Notes: a model not told the origin generated them from the sequence alone. DNA of 64,000 bases from Photobacterium halotolerans DSM 18316 (GCF_000425165.1 NZ_KE384320.1:1-64000), one strand, 5' to 3'; positions 18,331 through 29,076 are shown, counted from the first letter of the stretch. A program made the numbers and translations.

Positions 18331-19587
18331 TTACAGAGGCGGATACCTGCGTGCCAGCTGGCGTAGCGGCTGCAGAACCTGATACTGGCTCTGCGCTTTT
18401 GCTCTGTGCGTGATTTGCCGCCACACCGACCGTACGAGCCGGCTGTCAATCTGCTCTGACATCAGCCTTTGGCTGTCTGCGGCCCACTTCTCATCCTGAG
18501 CAAAATCAGCAAGCGCGGTCAGATGCGTCTTTTCATAGAGCCTTTGATAGATAAGCTGGCGGCATTGCGGCCAGTCATTACGTCGGGCAGCCCGCCAGAG
18601 CAGATAACGCGATGGCAACGGGCGGCTGGCAAAATAGCGTTTGGCGAGCTGAAAGGCGAGCAAAGCCAGAGCAAACAGCACCAGCACAGCAATCAGCCAG
18701 GGCGCGTAATACTTCAGCCACGACTGCAGCGTATGTTTCACCGCAAAGGTTTTGCCCTCAAGGGTCAGGGTATTGAGCTGCTGATTCTGGCTGTCCCACC
18801 ACTGCACCTCAATCGGCGGGAAACCTATCTCGCCGCCGGCCTGCAGCACGTAGGTTTCCTGCTCAGTTCTGCTGGCCGAATACATACCGCGGTTATAGCT
18901 ATCTTGCAGATCACTGGGCGAGACATAAGTCTGGTAGGCATCATCAAACAAAGGCTGAGACGGGTTCGGCAGCATGGCGGCCAGCGTACTTTCTCCCTTG
19001 ACAGTGATCCGCCGCGTGATACTGTCACCGGCGCGCAGGGTATCGGCACTCTGCTGCCAGGTCTGCTCAAGCGAAGCCCCGGATGCCGCAAACCAGGGCC
19101 GCTGGCCGGTCAGCGCCGGTGAGGGTAATGATGCCGAGAAACGAAGTTCCGGCGTCATTAAGGTCGCCGCTTTATTTTGCCCTGGAGACAGCGAAACCTC
19201 GACCGTCACTGGAATCGGCTGTATGACATACTGACCCGACTGGGTCACAAAAACCGGGATCTCCCAGCTTTGATGAGACCAGGTTGTCCCTTGCTGCTGC
19301 TCAGTATAGTTCACCGCTTTCAGGCTGCGTTGCGAGGTCATGAGTCCGGGATCGGTGATCTTGCCAATCCGGGTACCGGCAGTAAACCAGGTCGAAGTCG
19401 CCAGATCGAGGTGCAGGGTAACCATTTCATTCACCGCCACCTGACGAGCGTCTTTCTGACTGGCGGTCGTTAACCAGGTTTTGATCAGTACACGGTAGCT
19501 GTCACTGCTTTCTTCTGCCGCCAGTCCCCACGGCGCAGTCACTGTGAGTAGCAGGTGCAGCAGGACGAACATTAAAGCGCGGCGCAT
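18331..19587 (-). CDS. BatD-like membrane protein
   Basis: 418 residues. A signal peptide (LLLTVTAPWGLAAE) precedes a periplasmic beta-rich region of about 270 residues, one membrane segment near 290-310 (WLIAVLVLFALALLAFQLA) and a cytoplasmic tail of about 100 residues. This is the architecture of BatD (oxygen tolerance) proteins. Position after a BatB/C gene supports the call; sequence similarity alone is weak in this family. It begins 3 bp after the preceding stop with AGGAG upstream, so it is translationally coupled. Confidence 0.8.
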   Translation of the reverse strand: MRRALMFVLLHLLLTVTAPWGLAAEESSDSYRVLIKTWLTTASQKDARQVAVNEMVTLHLDLATSTWFTAGTRIGKITDPGLMTSQRSLKAVNYTEQQQGTTWSHQSWEIPVFVTQSGQYVIQPIPVTVEVSLSPGQNKAATLMTPELRFSASLPSPALTGQRPWFAASGASLEQTWQQSADTLRAGDSITRRITVKGESTLAAMLPNPSQPLFDDAYQTYVSPSDLQDSYNRGMYSASRTEQETYVLQAGGEIGFPPIEVQWWDSQNQQLNTLTLEGKTFAVKHTLQSWLKYYAPWLIAVLVLFALALLAFQLAKRYFASRPLPSRYLLWRAARRNDWPQCRQLIYQRLYEKTHLTALADFAQDEKWAADSQRLMSEQIDSRLVRSVWRQITHRAKAQSQYQVLQPLRQLARRYPPL

Positions 19588-19590
19588 CGT

Positions 19591-21264
19591 TTAACGCTCC
19601 TGACTTTGTTGATACTGAATGGAAAATTTAGAGCGCAGAAACATTTTCGGATCCGCCTCTACCCGCTCCAGCCATTTGTTGGCGATATCTTCATCACCCA
19701 GCAGCTGCTCAGCGGTCAGTTTGTCCTGAATAATCGCCTGAGCATTAACCTGCTCATCCACGCCATCCGACGTCTGAGGTTCGTCCCCCAGCTCAACGGA
19801 ACCCTCGTTAGCATTTTCACCGCCGGACTGGCTGTCACTGAACTGGTTAATCTCTTCGATAATCCCCTCAATCACCTGCAGGTTATGCTGCATAGCGGTA
19901 TTATCCGGGTAAGTCTTCACCAGTTCCTGCAATAGCTTGCGCGCCGCTACATACTCGCGCTGATGGGCCAGCGCGTTGGCGGCATTGAATTGCATCACCT
20001 CTTCACTGCTTTGCATGAAAACAGTATGCGCGGCATTAAACTGAGACGCATAATAATACGCGACCCCTTTCCAGAGCGGATCTGCAAAATGCTCAGCCGC
20101 CTTGAGATAGTCACCCCGTCGAAAATACCACTGCCCCTGCTGATCCGGGGTCAGCCAGAGATCCAGCCAGAACTGCTTCAGCCGCTCTCCGGCATCAGGC
20201 GCCGGGGGAGCGGACTTCTGGCTGGCCGGATTAACCTGATGCACACTCTCAGCATAAGCCAGCTCAGGTACAGCCAACAGAGTAACAACGGCCAGTGCAG
20301 CCACGCTCCACTGAACCAGCCAGCCCCGGCGAAACCACAGCAATATAAGCAAGAGCACAGGAATCAAAAGGTAATAACCCATATCCTGCCAGGGCTGATG
20401 GGTGCTGGCATTCAGTGCCGCATGATTTTCAACCTTGCGCTTGATCCATTCCACATCTGTGTTATCCACCGTCAGGGGATGTAAATCTGCATTGCCGATA
20501 TCAACCAGCGCATTGAGGTGATTCATGCTGAGCGGCAGATCGCTGGGGCGGGTGTCATCCCCTGCCGCTAATACCAGCAACTGATGCGTATGCTGGGAAA
20601 AATAGTCATGGAGCTGGCTGATACTCTGCGCCGACACATCATTGGTGATCAGTAACACAGTGCCCGGAATATCACGGCGCTGCAATTGCTGTTCAATCAG
20701 TGAAATGGCCGATGTCGCATTTTTCCCTTCCCTGGGCATGATTTCCGGTGACAGGGCTTCCAGCATAGGTTTGAACACAGCGATATCGCGCGTCAGCGGC
20801 ATCGCAACATGAGCTGTCGCAGCGTAGGCAATCAAGGCATTTTCACCCCCGGCCCGCATCGCCAGCAAATCTTCCACTTTCTGTTTGGCGCGGGTGAGCC
20901 GGTCCGGGGCGACATCCTTCTCCAGCATGGCCTGGCTGGTATCCATCAGAACAATCAGCGGAGTTTTGTCTTCATGAAAAGGAGACGGCTGCTTTTTCCA
21001 GGTCGGCCCGGCACACACCAGAATCACCAGTGCCGTGGTCAGCATCAGGATCAGTAACGGTAATTGCCTGCGCCAGCCGGACCCACCGACAGTTAAGGCT
21101 TTTCGTAAGTGTTCAGGCAGAGTCCTCTGCCACTGACTGCCTGCTTCCTGGCTTTTCCACTGGACGTAGAAGAGCCAGACAAACGGCACAAACAGCAACA
21201 GCCACGCCGGCCGTATAAAACGAAACTGAGCCAGAACAAGTGCAAAGTCTGACATATCCATCAT
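19591..21264 (-). CDS. BatB-BatC type fusion: von Willebrand A domain plus TPR
   Basis: 557 residues. Two N-terminal membrane segments (about 20-35 and 68-86), a vWA domain (about 100-270), a pair of membrane segments (about 305-350), then a periplasmic part with TPR-like repeats (about 395-490) and an acidic tail. The MIDAS motif is degenerate: DTSQA at 108-112 in place of DxSxS, so metal binding is doubtful. In classic Bat operons the TPR part is a separate BatC. The start overlaps the batA stop (ATGA). Confidence 0.85.
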   Translation of the reverse strand: MMDMSDFALVLAQFRFIRPAWLLLFVPFVWLFYVQWKSQEAGSQWQRTLPEHLRKALTVGGSGWRRQLPLLILMLTTALVILVCAGPTWKKQPSPFHEDKTPLIVLMDTSQAMLEKDVAPDRLTRAKQKVEDLLAMRAGGENALIAYAATAHVAMPLTRDIAVFKPMLEALSPEIMPREGKNATSAISLIEQQLQRRDIPGTVLLITNDVSAQSISQLHDYFSQHTHQLLVLAAGDDTRPSDLPLSMNHLNALVDIGNADLHPLTVDNTDVEWIKRKVENHAALNASTHQPWQDMGYYLLIPVLLLILLWFRRGWLVQWSVAALAVVTLLAVPELAYAESVHQVNPASQKSAPPAPDAGERLKQFWLDLWLTPDQQGQWYFRRGDYLKAAEHFADPLWKGVAYYYASQFNAAHTVFMQSSEEVMQFNAANALAHQREYVAARKLLQELVKTYPDNTAMQHNLQVIEGIIEEINQFSDSQSGGENANEGSVELGDEPQTSDGVDEQVNAQAIIQDKLTAEQLLGDEDIANKWLERVEADPKMFLRSKFSIQYQQSQER

Positions 21265-22271
21265 GCGGCCTCCCTCACTGTCCGGCTACGCCGCCAGGTA
21301 GCAAAACTAAAGGCCAACAGATACAGCAGGCTGACGACCATCAGCAAATAAGGGTGCAGCGAGGACTTGGGCTGATAATAGGTGCTTTGATATAACTGAG
21401 GTTCCAGTTCATTGATGGTGTCGTAAGCCTGGTTCAGCTCCTGGCTGTTCAGTGCCTGAAACGCCTTCCCGCCTGTTGTCGCCGCAACGCTATTAATTGT
21501 ATCCATATCGATGGCAGTTTCGCCGACCGTCTGCGGGTCGCCCATCGCAATCATGTGGATTTTCACACTGCGGGCTTTCGCCAGCTTGGCCGCATCCTCG
21601 GGGGCAACATAGCTGTCAGTATCATTGCCATCCGTCAGAACAATTGCCAGCTTCTCTTTTGTTGACTCCCCTTGCTGCGGGTTGTCTTCAAGCAAAACCT
21701 TAATCGCCAGCCCGATAGCATCCCCCATATGGGTACTCAAACCGGCCATGGGCGTTTGCGCCTCATTGAGCAATGACAGCCAGGCCTGATGATCGGCGGT
21801 AAAGGGGGCCTGCACGAAAGCGGCATCACCAAAGAGAATCAGCCCCAGCCGGTCTCCCTGACGTTTTTCGGCAAAGCTGGCAAGCACTTGCTTAGCCGCT
21901 TCCAGGCGCGACAGCTTGTCGCCGGAGGCCGAGGTGAAATCGTCGGTATTCATAGAATCGGACAGGTCTACCGCCACCATCACATCACGGCCAAATTCCT
22001 GACGTTGTTGCGGTTTGCCCAGCAACATAGGCTTGGACAACGCGATGACCACCAGCACCCAGGAGGCCGTCAGCAAGGCCCGCTGCCAGAAAGCGGGCCG
22101 CAGAATGCTGGCGCCGCGCTCCGGTTTTTCATCCAGCGCCTCAACCAGGGCATCAAAAAATGGCACCTTGATCGCCGTCCGGCGTGTTTTGTAGCCAGGC
22201 GTCAGCCAGTACACCAGCAGGGGCAGCGGCAGCAATAACAAGGCCCAAGGATATGTCAGCTCAATGTTCAT
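21261..22271 (-). CDS. BatA-like von Willebrand A membrane protein
   Basis: 336 residues: two N-terminal membrane segments (about 7-23 and 65-82), a vWA domain with an intact MIDAS DLSDS at 102-106 and the LTDGNDTDS loop, and a final membrane segment near 310-327. BatA proteins act with MoxR ATPases in the assembly or quality control of envelope proteins; the client is unknown. The gene overlaps its upstream neighbour by 11 bp and the next gene by 4 bp. Confidence 0.88.
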   Translation of the reverse strand: MNIELTYPWALLLLPLPLLVYWLTPGYKTRRTAIKVPFFDALVEALDEKPERGASILRPAFWQRALLTASWVLVVIALSKPMLLGKPQQRQEFGRDVMVAVDLSDSMNTDDFTSASGDKLSRLEAAKQVLASFAEKRQGDRLGLILFGDAAFVQAPFTADHQAWLSLLNEAQTPMAGLSTHMGDAIGLAIKVLLEDNPQQGESTKEKLAIVLTDGNDTDSYVAPEDAAKLAKARSVKIHMIAMGDPQTVGETAIDMDTINSVAATTGGKAFQALNSQELNQAYDTINELEPQLYQSTYYQPKSSLHPYLLMVVSLLYLLAFSFATWRRSRTVREAA

Positions 22272-22797
22272 CTCGCCTCCAGAGCAGCCTGGGCTGATTG
22301 GGGTTACTGTGGTGCTTCACCCAGCGGTTGGCCAGGGTCAATAGCTGTTGCGCCTGGTCATCACTGAGAGTGGCATCAGGCTGCACCAGGCTGTCCAGCC
22401 AACACTGCCCGGCCGGAGAATCAAAACCTTCAGTCAGCGAAGCACTGGTGTCCAGATAGCGCAAAAACTGCCGGTCAAGGTGTGAAGCCAGTGAGGGCTG
22501 AACATGGGCCGCGGTCACTTTCAGCACCAGGAATAAATCACTCATGGCAGACGGAGATCTAGCCTGCTCAGTGCCCTGCTCTATCACCGCAATCGCCCTC
22601 ATGGCTTCGCGACGGTAACGGTTAAAGCGATACAGGCGATACCGGTAGACAGCCCACAACAGCAAGCATACCACTAGCACAACACCCAATATCTGCCAGC
22701 CGAGCGTCTGAGGCCACCAGCTCACTGCGTCCGGCAGAGCGATTTCAGTCAAATCTTTCAGAATATAAGAGGAAGGGGGCGCCGGCTGCGTCATCAT
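22261..22797 (-). CDS. DUF4381 domain membrane protein
   Basis: 178 residues with a single membrane segment near 33-50 (LGVVLVVCLLLWAVYRY) and a soluble C-terminal domain. It matches by size, topology and place the DUF4381 proteins found between DUF58 and BatA genes in gammaproteobacteria. Function unknown. ATG 22797 forms an ATGA overlap with the DUF58 stop, and the second ATG at 22794 is an equally possible start. It is part of the tightly coupled MoxR-Bat unit. Confidence 0.75.
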   Translation of the reverse strand: MMTQPAPPSSYILKDLTEIALPDAVSWWPQTLGWQILGVVLVVCLLLWAVYRYRLYRFNRYRREAMRAIAVIEQGTEQARSPSAMSDLFLVLKVTAAHVQPSLASHLDRQFLRYLDTSASLTEGFDSPAGQCWLDSLVQPDATLSDDQAQQLLTLANRWVKHHSNPNQPRLLWRRDEH

Positions 22798-23726
22798 GCA
22801 TTCTCCAGTGCCTGCTGGAATTGGCGGATATGGCCGCCAGAGGTATCCAGCTCAATAAATGGCAGGTGCTTCATGGCCATGATTTTGCTCAGCGTCTCCT
22901 TCCTTGCCTGATACAAGGCAGTAAGATGCCTGTCGACGGCCTGACTTTTTTCGCCGGGTTCAATGTTCATCTGCAGATCTCCGTCTGACACCACCCAGGC
23001 TTGCCCAGAAGAAAATGACTGCTCAAGCGGGTCGCTAATCGCAATACACAGGACATGCCCGCGCCGCTGTAGATGCTGCAATTTTTGAATACAGGCCGCA
23101 TTGCACTGGTAGAAATCACTGAGGATAACCACCAGCGCATTACGCTCTTTTCGCTCCATCAGCCGCGTGAGCATGGCATCAAGCTGGTTTTGCTCTGACG
23201 AAGACGAAGCCACACTCAGCGACTGGTTGACTTCACAAAGCCGGTGGAGCTGAGCCAGAAACTCTGATTGCGTGCGGGTGGGCCGCGGGTCTGTTAGCTG
23301 ATCTTCCCCGAAGATGGCCAGCCCGACACGATCGTTCTTTTTGACCACAGACCAGCCAATCAAAGCTGCGATTTCTGCCGCAACAACGGATTTCATGGTA
23401 TCGACAGAAGAAAAAAACATGGTGGCGCGCTGATCAACACACAAAGTGACATGATGATCTTTCTCTTCGGTATACACCCGCACATAGGGCTCACCGGTGC
23501 GCAAAGTCACCCGCCAGTCCAGCTGACGGATGTCGTCGCCTTTTCGATAGTGGCGCAACTCTTCAAAGTTCAGGCCCCGGCCGCGAAAGTTTGAGCTGTG
23601 GCGCCCGGACAAAATGCTGTGGATTTTCAACAACGAAGGCGACGACAACTGTGCAGCCTGCACCTGCAAAGCCGCCAGCCTGGCAGGCTGACAATACAAG
23701 CGTGAATCCAGCAAGAGCTCAGCCAT
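22794..23726 (-). CDS. DUF58 domain protein
   Basis: 310 residues. The DUF58 signature RHYRKGDDIRQLDWRVTLRTG is clear near residue 60, followed by a degenerate vWA-like fold. Soluble, no signal peptide, so cytoplasmic. DUF58 proteins almost always accompany a MoxR ATPase and are thought to link it to vWA partners. It begins 10 bp after moxR with AGGAG upstream and overlaps DUF4381 by 4 bp. Confidence 0.9.
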   Translation of the reverse strand: MAELLLDSRLYCQPARLAALQVQAAQLSSPSLLKIHSILSGRHSSNFRGRGLNFEELRHYRKGDDIRQLDWRVTLRTGEPYVRVYTEEKDHHVTLCVDQRATMFFSSVDTMKSVVAAEIAALIGWSVVKKNDRVGLAIFGEDQLTDPRPTRTQSEFLAQLHRLCEVNQSLSVASSSSEQNQLDAMLTRLMERKERNALVVILSDFYQCNAACIQKLQHLQRRGHVLCIAISDPLEQSFSSGQAWVVSDGDLQMNIEPGEKSQAVDRHLTALYQARKETLSKIMAMKHLPFIELDTSGGHIRQFQQALENA

Positions 23727-23736
23727 AACCTCACTC

Positions 23737-24729
<993 letters not shown>

Positions 24730-24806
24730 GTGAGTCACTCCTGTCACTTGTTATTGCTTATCGCATCCGGCTGGCTCAACCACGGGTTACCGCTGCCCGC
24801 ATCCGG

Positions 24807-27080
24807 TCAGGGCTGCGCGCGTTTCATCATTACGATCTGCTGCACCAGTTGCTGAATCTGCGGGTTGCCCGGCAGCAGTTGTACCAGCTTCTGCGCAAAA
24901 TACAGCGCATTATCATAATCTTTGAGCATCAGATAATTCTGCACCAGGGTATAGTGCACATCCGGGTTGGCCGGTGATTGTGTCAGCGCCCGATGCAGGT
25001 AAGTTGAAGCCACCTGATACTGCCCCTGATCCTGTAACAGTAAACCGTAAGTATAGAGGTAGTTTATTTCTTCTCCCGCATTATCAACGGTTTGTTTCAG
25101 CGAATGCAGTGCCTTACCCTTGTTGCCGCTCCGTACCCAGCTCATTGCCAGCGCATAATGCACGCTGGCTTCCTCCGGCTGTACCGCCAGGGCCTGTTCA
25201 AGCACGGCGCGCACCTGGGGTTCATTTCCGGCACGACGGTAAACTTCAGCCAAATTGACATAGGCCGGTGTGTAAATGGGTTCAACATCCATCGCGGTTT
25301 TAAAATGCTGTTCGGCGGCCTGGGTATCCCCCATTGCCAATGCCAGATTTCCCAGGTTGGTATGGGCAAAGCCGCGATCGGCATTGTAACGCTGCATTTG
25401 CCGGTAGCTGCCCAGCGCCTGCTCAAGCTGCGTCTTTTGTCCGGCACTGAGCTGAGCCGCATGAGGTAAGGTCAGCATAGGTGCAAGAGCACGCGCCGCA
25501 TTGGCTCTGATTGGCGCATGCTTGTCGGCCAGTAACGGAGACAGCATGCGGTAACGATCCGCCAGAGGATACTGTGCGGTTGCTGCAATCGTCGCCTGCC
25601 GTTTCAGCGGCTCGTCATCACGTAAGGCGCGAACAATGGACACCAGCGAGTTTCTGTCCGGATAATTGGCCATTCTTTCAATGGCCGATGCCCGGACGAT
25701 ATCCGGTAATGTATTGTCCTGCGCGATGCGGGTAAGCTGTTCCGATGCTGAAGGCACCCCCTGATCAGCGGCCCGGAAAGCCAGCGAGAAATGATCCGGG
25801 TTTCGGTGCGAGGATGTCGGATACCAACTTTCCACCTGCTTCTTCGCCCAGGTTGCGCTCTGATCCTGATGGCAAGCATTACAGGCATTCGGCGCGGCTG
25901 TCTTCAGCGACAGATCAGGCCGGGGGATCCGAAAGCTGTGATCGCGCCTTGGGTCAATCTGCATATACGTGGTGGCAGGCATATGACAATCCACACACTG
26001 ACTGCCTGCACCATTCGCCGCGTGTTTATGATGTTCGGTTTTATCGTAACTCTGTGGGTTATGACATTGGGTACAGGTTTGATTAGCCGGTAACACCAGC
26101 TCACCGGAATGGGGATTATGGCAGTTAGTACAGGTGACCCCAGCCTGATACATCTTGCTCTGCAAGAAAGATCCCCAGACATAGTTTTCGTCCCACACCT
26201 GTCCATCGGCATGATAAAGCTCTGGCGTCAGCAGCGCCCCCTGGAAGTGCTGTGAAAAATCCATTGGCCCGGTTCTGTCTGCAAATTGAGTACGTCTTGC
26301 ATGACAGGAAGCACATACCTCAATTTGCTGGCTGGCTTGCAAAGGCGCAGCTGGCTGCATGCTGCCGTCCGCCTGCTGATAAAATAGCGGTGTTTTTTTC
26401 CCTATAGACTGCTCAAAGCCTTTATGGCTGATGTCGGTGTTTCCTGCCGCCCAGGCAAGGTGTTGCTGAGGCTCGCCATGGCAAGCCTGACAACTGACAT
26501 TCACGACACTGTAGGTCGACTGATAGGTTTTTGTTTGTTCATCAAAGCGCTTTTCGAAATTCGTCGTATGGCAGTCCGCACACATTTGGTTCCAGTTCTG
26601 CCCCATTTGCATCCAGTGAAACGGGTCATTGGCTTGCTGGTCCGGGTGCAGGTCAAACCAACGCTGCCCGCCTTGTTCTTTCTCTCTGCTATCCCAGGCA
26701 AAAGGTAAAAACTGCAATTTCCCATCCCCAACTGAAAACGCATATTGTTGAAGTGGATAATAGCCAAAAGTGTATGCCACTTTATATTCGGCCCGCTGCC
26801 CTGAAGGTTCAATAATATCAATCAGATATTCTTTTTCCCTTTGCCGCAATTGAAAAACGGTTTCATCTTTTTGAAAAGTTATACCGTCAAATTCAGCCAA
26901 AACATCAGCAGCATTTGCTTGAGCCATAGCATGAAAGTGATGCGACTCTTTCCATTGTTGCACTTCTTTTTTGTGACAATTTACACACTGAGTGTCTAGA
27001 TTATTCTGAGATACAGCATCAAAAGAGAGCATCAGTATGCTCAGAAAAAAAAGTGCGCTTGTGACAAAACATTGCTTCAT
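24807..27080 (-). CDS. Octahaem c-type cytochrome with HEAT and TPR repeats
   Basis: 757 residues. A signal peptide (about 1-24) leads to a periplasmic protein. Eight CxxCH haem sites begin at Cys 32, 167, 197, 256, 317, 336, 362 and 400. From about 430 to 560 there are HEAT-like helical repeats (IVRASAIERMANYP, IRANAARALAP), and from about 565 to 750 four or five TPR units (GFAHTNLGNLALAMGD, AYVNLAEVYRRAGN, VHYALAMSWVRSGN). This looks like a cytochrome c554-type electron carrier or reductase fused to a protein-interaction scaffold. It is the first gene of the leftward MoxR-Bat unit and is divergent from the sulfatase. Confidence 0.88.
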   Translation of the reverse strand: MKQCFVTSALFFLSILMLSFDAVSQNNLDTQCVNCHKKEVQQWKESHHFHAMAQANAADVLAEFDGITFQKDETVFQLRQREKEYLIDIIEPSGQRAEYKVAYTFGYYPLQQYAFSVGDGKLQFLPFAWDSREKEQGGQRWFDLHPDQQANDPFHWMQMGQNWNQMCADCHTTNFEKRFDEQTKTYQSTYSVVNVSCQACHGEPQQHLAWAAGNTDISHKGFEQSIGKKTPLFYQQADGSMQPAAPLQASQQIEVCASCHARRTQFADRTGPMDFSQHFQGALLTPELYHADGQVWDENYVWGSFLQSKMYQAGVTCTNCHNPHSGELVLPANQTCTQCHNPQSYDKTEHHKHAANGAGSQCVDCHMPATTYMQIDPRRDHSFRIPRPDLSLKTAAPNACNACHQDQSATWAKKQVESWYPTSSHRNPDHFSLAFRAADQGVPSASEQLTRIAQDNTLPDIVRASAIERMANYPDRNSLVSIVRALRDDEPLKRQATIAATAQYPLADRYRMLSPLLADKHAPIRANAARALAPMLTLPHAAQLSAGQKTQLEQALGSYRQMQRYNADRGFAHTNLGNLALAMGDTQAAEQHFKTAMDVEPIYTPAYVNLAEVYRRAGNEPQVRAVLEQALAVQPEEASVHYALAMSWVRSGNKGKALHSLKQTVDNAGEEINYLYTYGLLLQDQGQYQVASTYLHRALTQSPANPDVHYTLVQNYLMLKDYDNALYFAQKLVQLLPGNPQIQQLVQQIVMMKRAQP

Positions 27081-27250
27081 TAAAAAATACTTACTTTCGA
27101 CTGGTTAATATCTGTATAGCAATTAAACTTATTATTCACAACAAGTTACCGTTAGGACATCAGCCTTCATCAAAAGAACAACACTTACTGCGATATAAAC
27201 ATAAACCAAGTTTCTGAACCCGTGGCATTTGCCGTACAAAGGAGGTTATT
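27081..27250. promoter_or_regulatory. Divergent promoter region of the cytochrome and sulfatase genes
   Basis: 170 bp, AT-rich, must hold the start signals of both divergent units. The sulfatase ribosome binding site GGAGG is at 27241-27245. I could not fix a -35/-10 pair or an operator with confidence. Confidence 0.5.
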
Positions 27251-28825
27251 TTGATTTCTCTTAAGTCAAAAATAACAAAGCTTATGGTTATTTTCGGGGT
27301 TGCCTTTTGTGCAACCAGTATTAGTGCAGCAGAAAAACCCAACATACTCGTGATTTGGGGGGATGATATTGGCGTTCATAATATCAGTGCCTATAACCAC
27401 GGTATTATGGGATACAAAACCCCGAATATTGACCGCATCGCGAAAGAAGGCGCGATGTTTACCGATGCCTATGGCCAGCAGTCTTGTACAGCCGGTCGGG
27501 CGTCATTTATTCTGGGGCAGCACCCGTTCCGTACCGGCTTATTAACTATAGGTATGCCGGGTTCAGATCACGGTATTCCGGACTGGTCGCCAACCATTGC
27601 TGATTTATTACATGAACAGGGGTATGTCAGCGGCCAGTTTGGTAAAAACCACCTGGGTGATCAGGACAAACACCTGCCCACTAATCACGGTTTTGATGAA
27701 TTTTTTGGTAACCTGTACCACCTGAATGCGGAAGAAGAACCTGAAGGTTATTACTATCCGAAAGATCCTGAGTTTCGCAAAAAATACGGCCCGCGCGGCG
27801 TCTTAAAATCCACCGCTGACGGTAAAGTCGAAGATACCGGTCCGCTGACCCGTAAGCGGATGGAAACTGCAGATGAAGAGTTTATGTCTGCTGGTCTGGA
27901 TTTCATGGAACGCGCCGTGAAGAGCGATAAGCCCTTCTTCATGTGGTTTAACACCACGCGTATGCACGTATGGACACACTTAAAACCTGAGTCTGTCGGC
28001 ACGACGGGGATTGGTCTGTACCCTGATGGCATGGTTGAACATGACAAGTCCATCGGTACGCTGCTGGACAAGCTTGATGAGCTGAAGATTGCTGACAACA
28101 CTATCGTTGTGTACTCAACCGATAATGGCGCCGAGACCATTTCCTGGCCAGATGGCGGTACCACCCCCTTCCATGGTGAAAAAGGAACCACCTGGGAAGG
28201 CGGTATGCGAGTACCACTGGTGGTGAGATGGCCGAATGTCATTAAGCCGGGTACGATTTATAACGATATCTTCTCTCATGAAGACTGGATGCCGACCTTT
28301 CTGGCAGCTGCCGGTGAACCCGACGTGGTCGAGAAGTTGAAAAAAGGGTACAACGCCAATGGTAAAGAGTTCAAAATTCATGCGGACGGCTATAACTTTA
28401 TGCCTTACTTCGAAGGCAAAGCAGAGCAAGGTCCGCGTGACAGTATCTACTACTTTGGTGCAACCGGTGAGCTGAATGCGGTTCGCTGGCAAGACTGGAA
28501 AATCCACTTCGCCACGCTTTCCGGTGGTATTAATACCGCCGTTCGCGAAACACCGGCCTGGCCTCTGGTGATCAACCTGCGGGCTGACCCATACCAGAAA
28601 GGGGCACTGGAGTCCGGTATGTACCTGAAGTGGTATGCAGAAAACACCATGTGGCTGTTTGTACCGGTACAGCAAAAAGTCATGGAATTCCTGAAAACAA
28701 TTCCGGAATACCCATTCCAGCAAGGTTCAAGCCTCAGTGCGAGCAACATCAGTTATCAGACCCTGATGACGCAGGATGCCTTGAAAAAACTTGAGGCCCT
28801 TGATGCCCGGGTACCGAGAAATTAA
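27251..28825 (+). CDS. Secreted arylsulfatase, formylglycine type
   Basis: 524 residues. The TTG start has GGAGG at 5 nt spacing, and only this start gives a complete signal peptide (MISLKSKITK then a hydrophobic core, cleavage near ISAA). The sulfatase core is clear: metal-binding DD in WGDDIG, activation motif CTAGR with Cys79 as the residue to become formylglycine, GKNHLGD, and DNGAE. The Pro of the usual C-x-P-x-R is Ala, which is tolerated in the family. Activity needs a maturase, and none is in the window. It is divergent from the cytochrome and ends at its own terminator. Natural substrate unknown. Confidence 0.92.
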   Translation: MISLKSKITKLMVIFGVAFCATSISAAEKPNILVIWGDDIGVHNISAYNHGIMGYKTPNIDRIAKEGAMFTDAYGQQSCTAGRASFILGQHPFRTGLLTIGMPGSDHGIPDWSPTIADLLHEQGYVSGQFGKNHLGDQDKHLPTNHGFDEFFGNLYHLNAEEEPEGYYYPKDPEFRKKYGPRGVLKSTADGKVEDTGPLTRKRMETADEEFMSAGLDFMERAVKSDKPFFMWFNTTRMHVWTHLKPESVGTTGIGLYPDGMVEHDKSIGTLLDKLDELKIADNTIVVYSTDNGAETISWPDGGTTPFHGEKGTTWEGGMRVPLVVRWPNVIKPGTIYNDIFSHEDWMPTFLAAAGEPDVVEKLKKGYNANGKEFKIHADGYNFMPYFEGKAEQGPRDSIYYFGATGELNAVRWQDWKIHFATLSGGINTAVRETPAWPLVINLRADPYQKGALESGMYLKWYAENTMWLFVPVQQKVMEFLKTIPEYPFQQGSSLSASNISYQTLMTQDALKKLEALDARVPRN

Positions 28826-28880
28826 CAGTCTAACCATCTGACTCTGTTTACCGCCTATGGCGGTGGCGTGAGATATCAAT

Positions 28881-28913
28881 AAAAGGCCAGCCACTCAGTG
28901 TGCTGGCCTTTTT
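28881..28913 (+). terminator. Terminator of the sulfatase gene
   Basis: An 11-bp stem (AAAAGGCCAGC / GCTGGCCTTTT) with a loop that can itself pair is followed by T residues. Confidence 0.9.
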
Positions 28914-29076
28914 ACTCTTTTCAACTCTTGTCTGCGCTTTACATCGCTCCGGAGCGAAACCCAGCATGCGACGCAACTGTGCTGACATCCTTCATCCGGC
29001 CCGGATTAGCTTGACTGCTCTCGCACCTTTGCTTGCCGCTTCATTTGCACCCTCGCTTGCACCAAAATCATCATTA

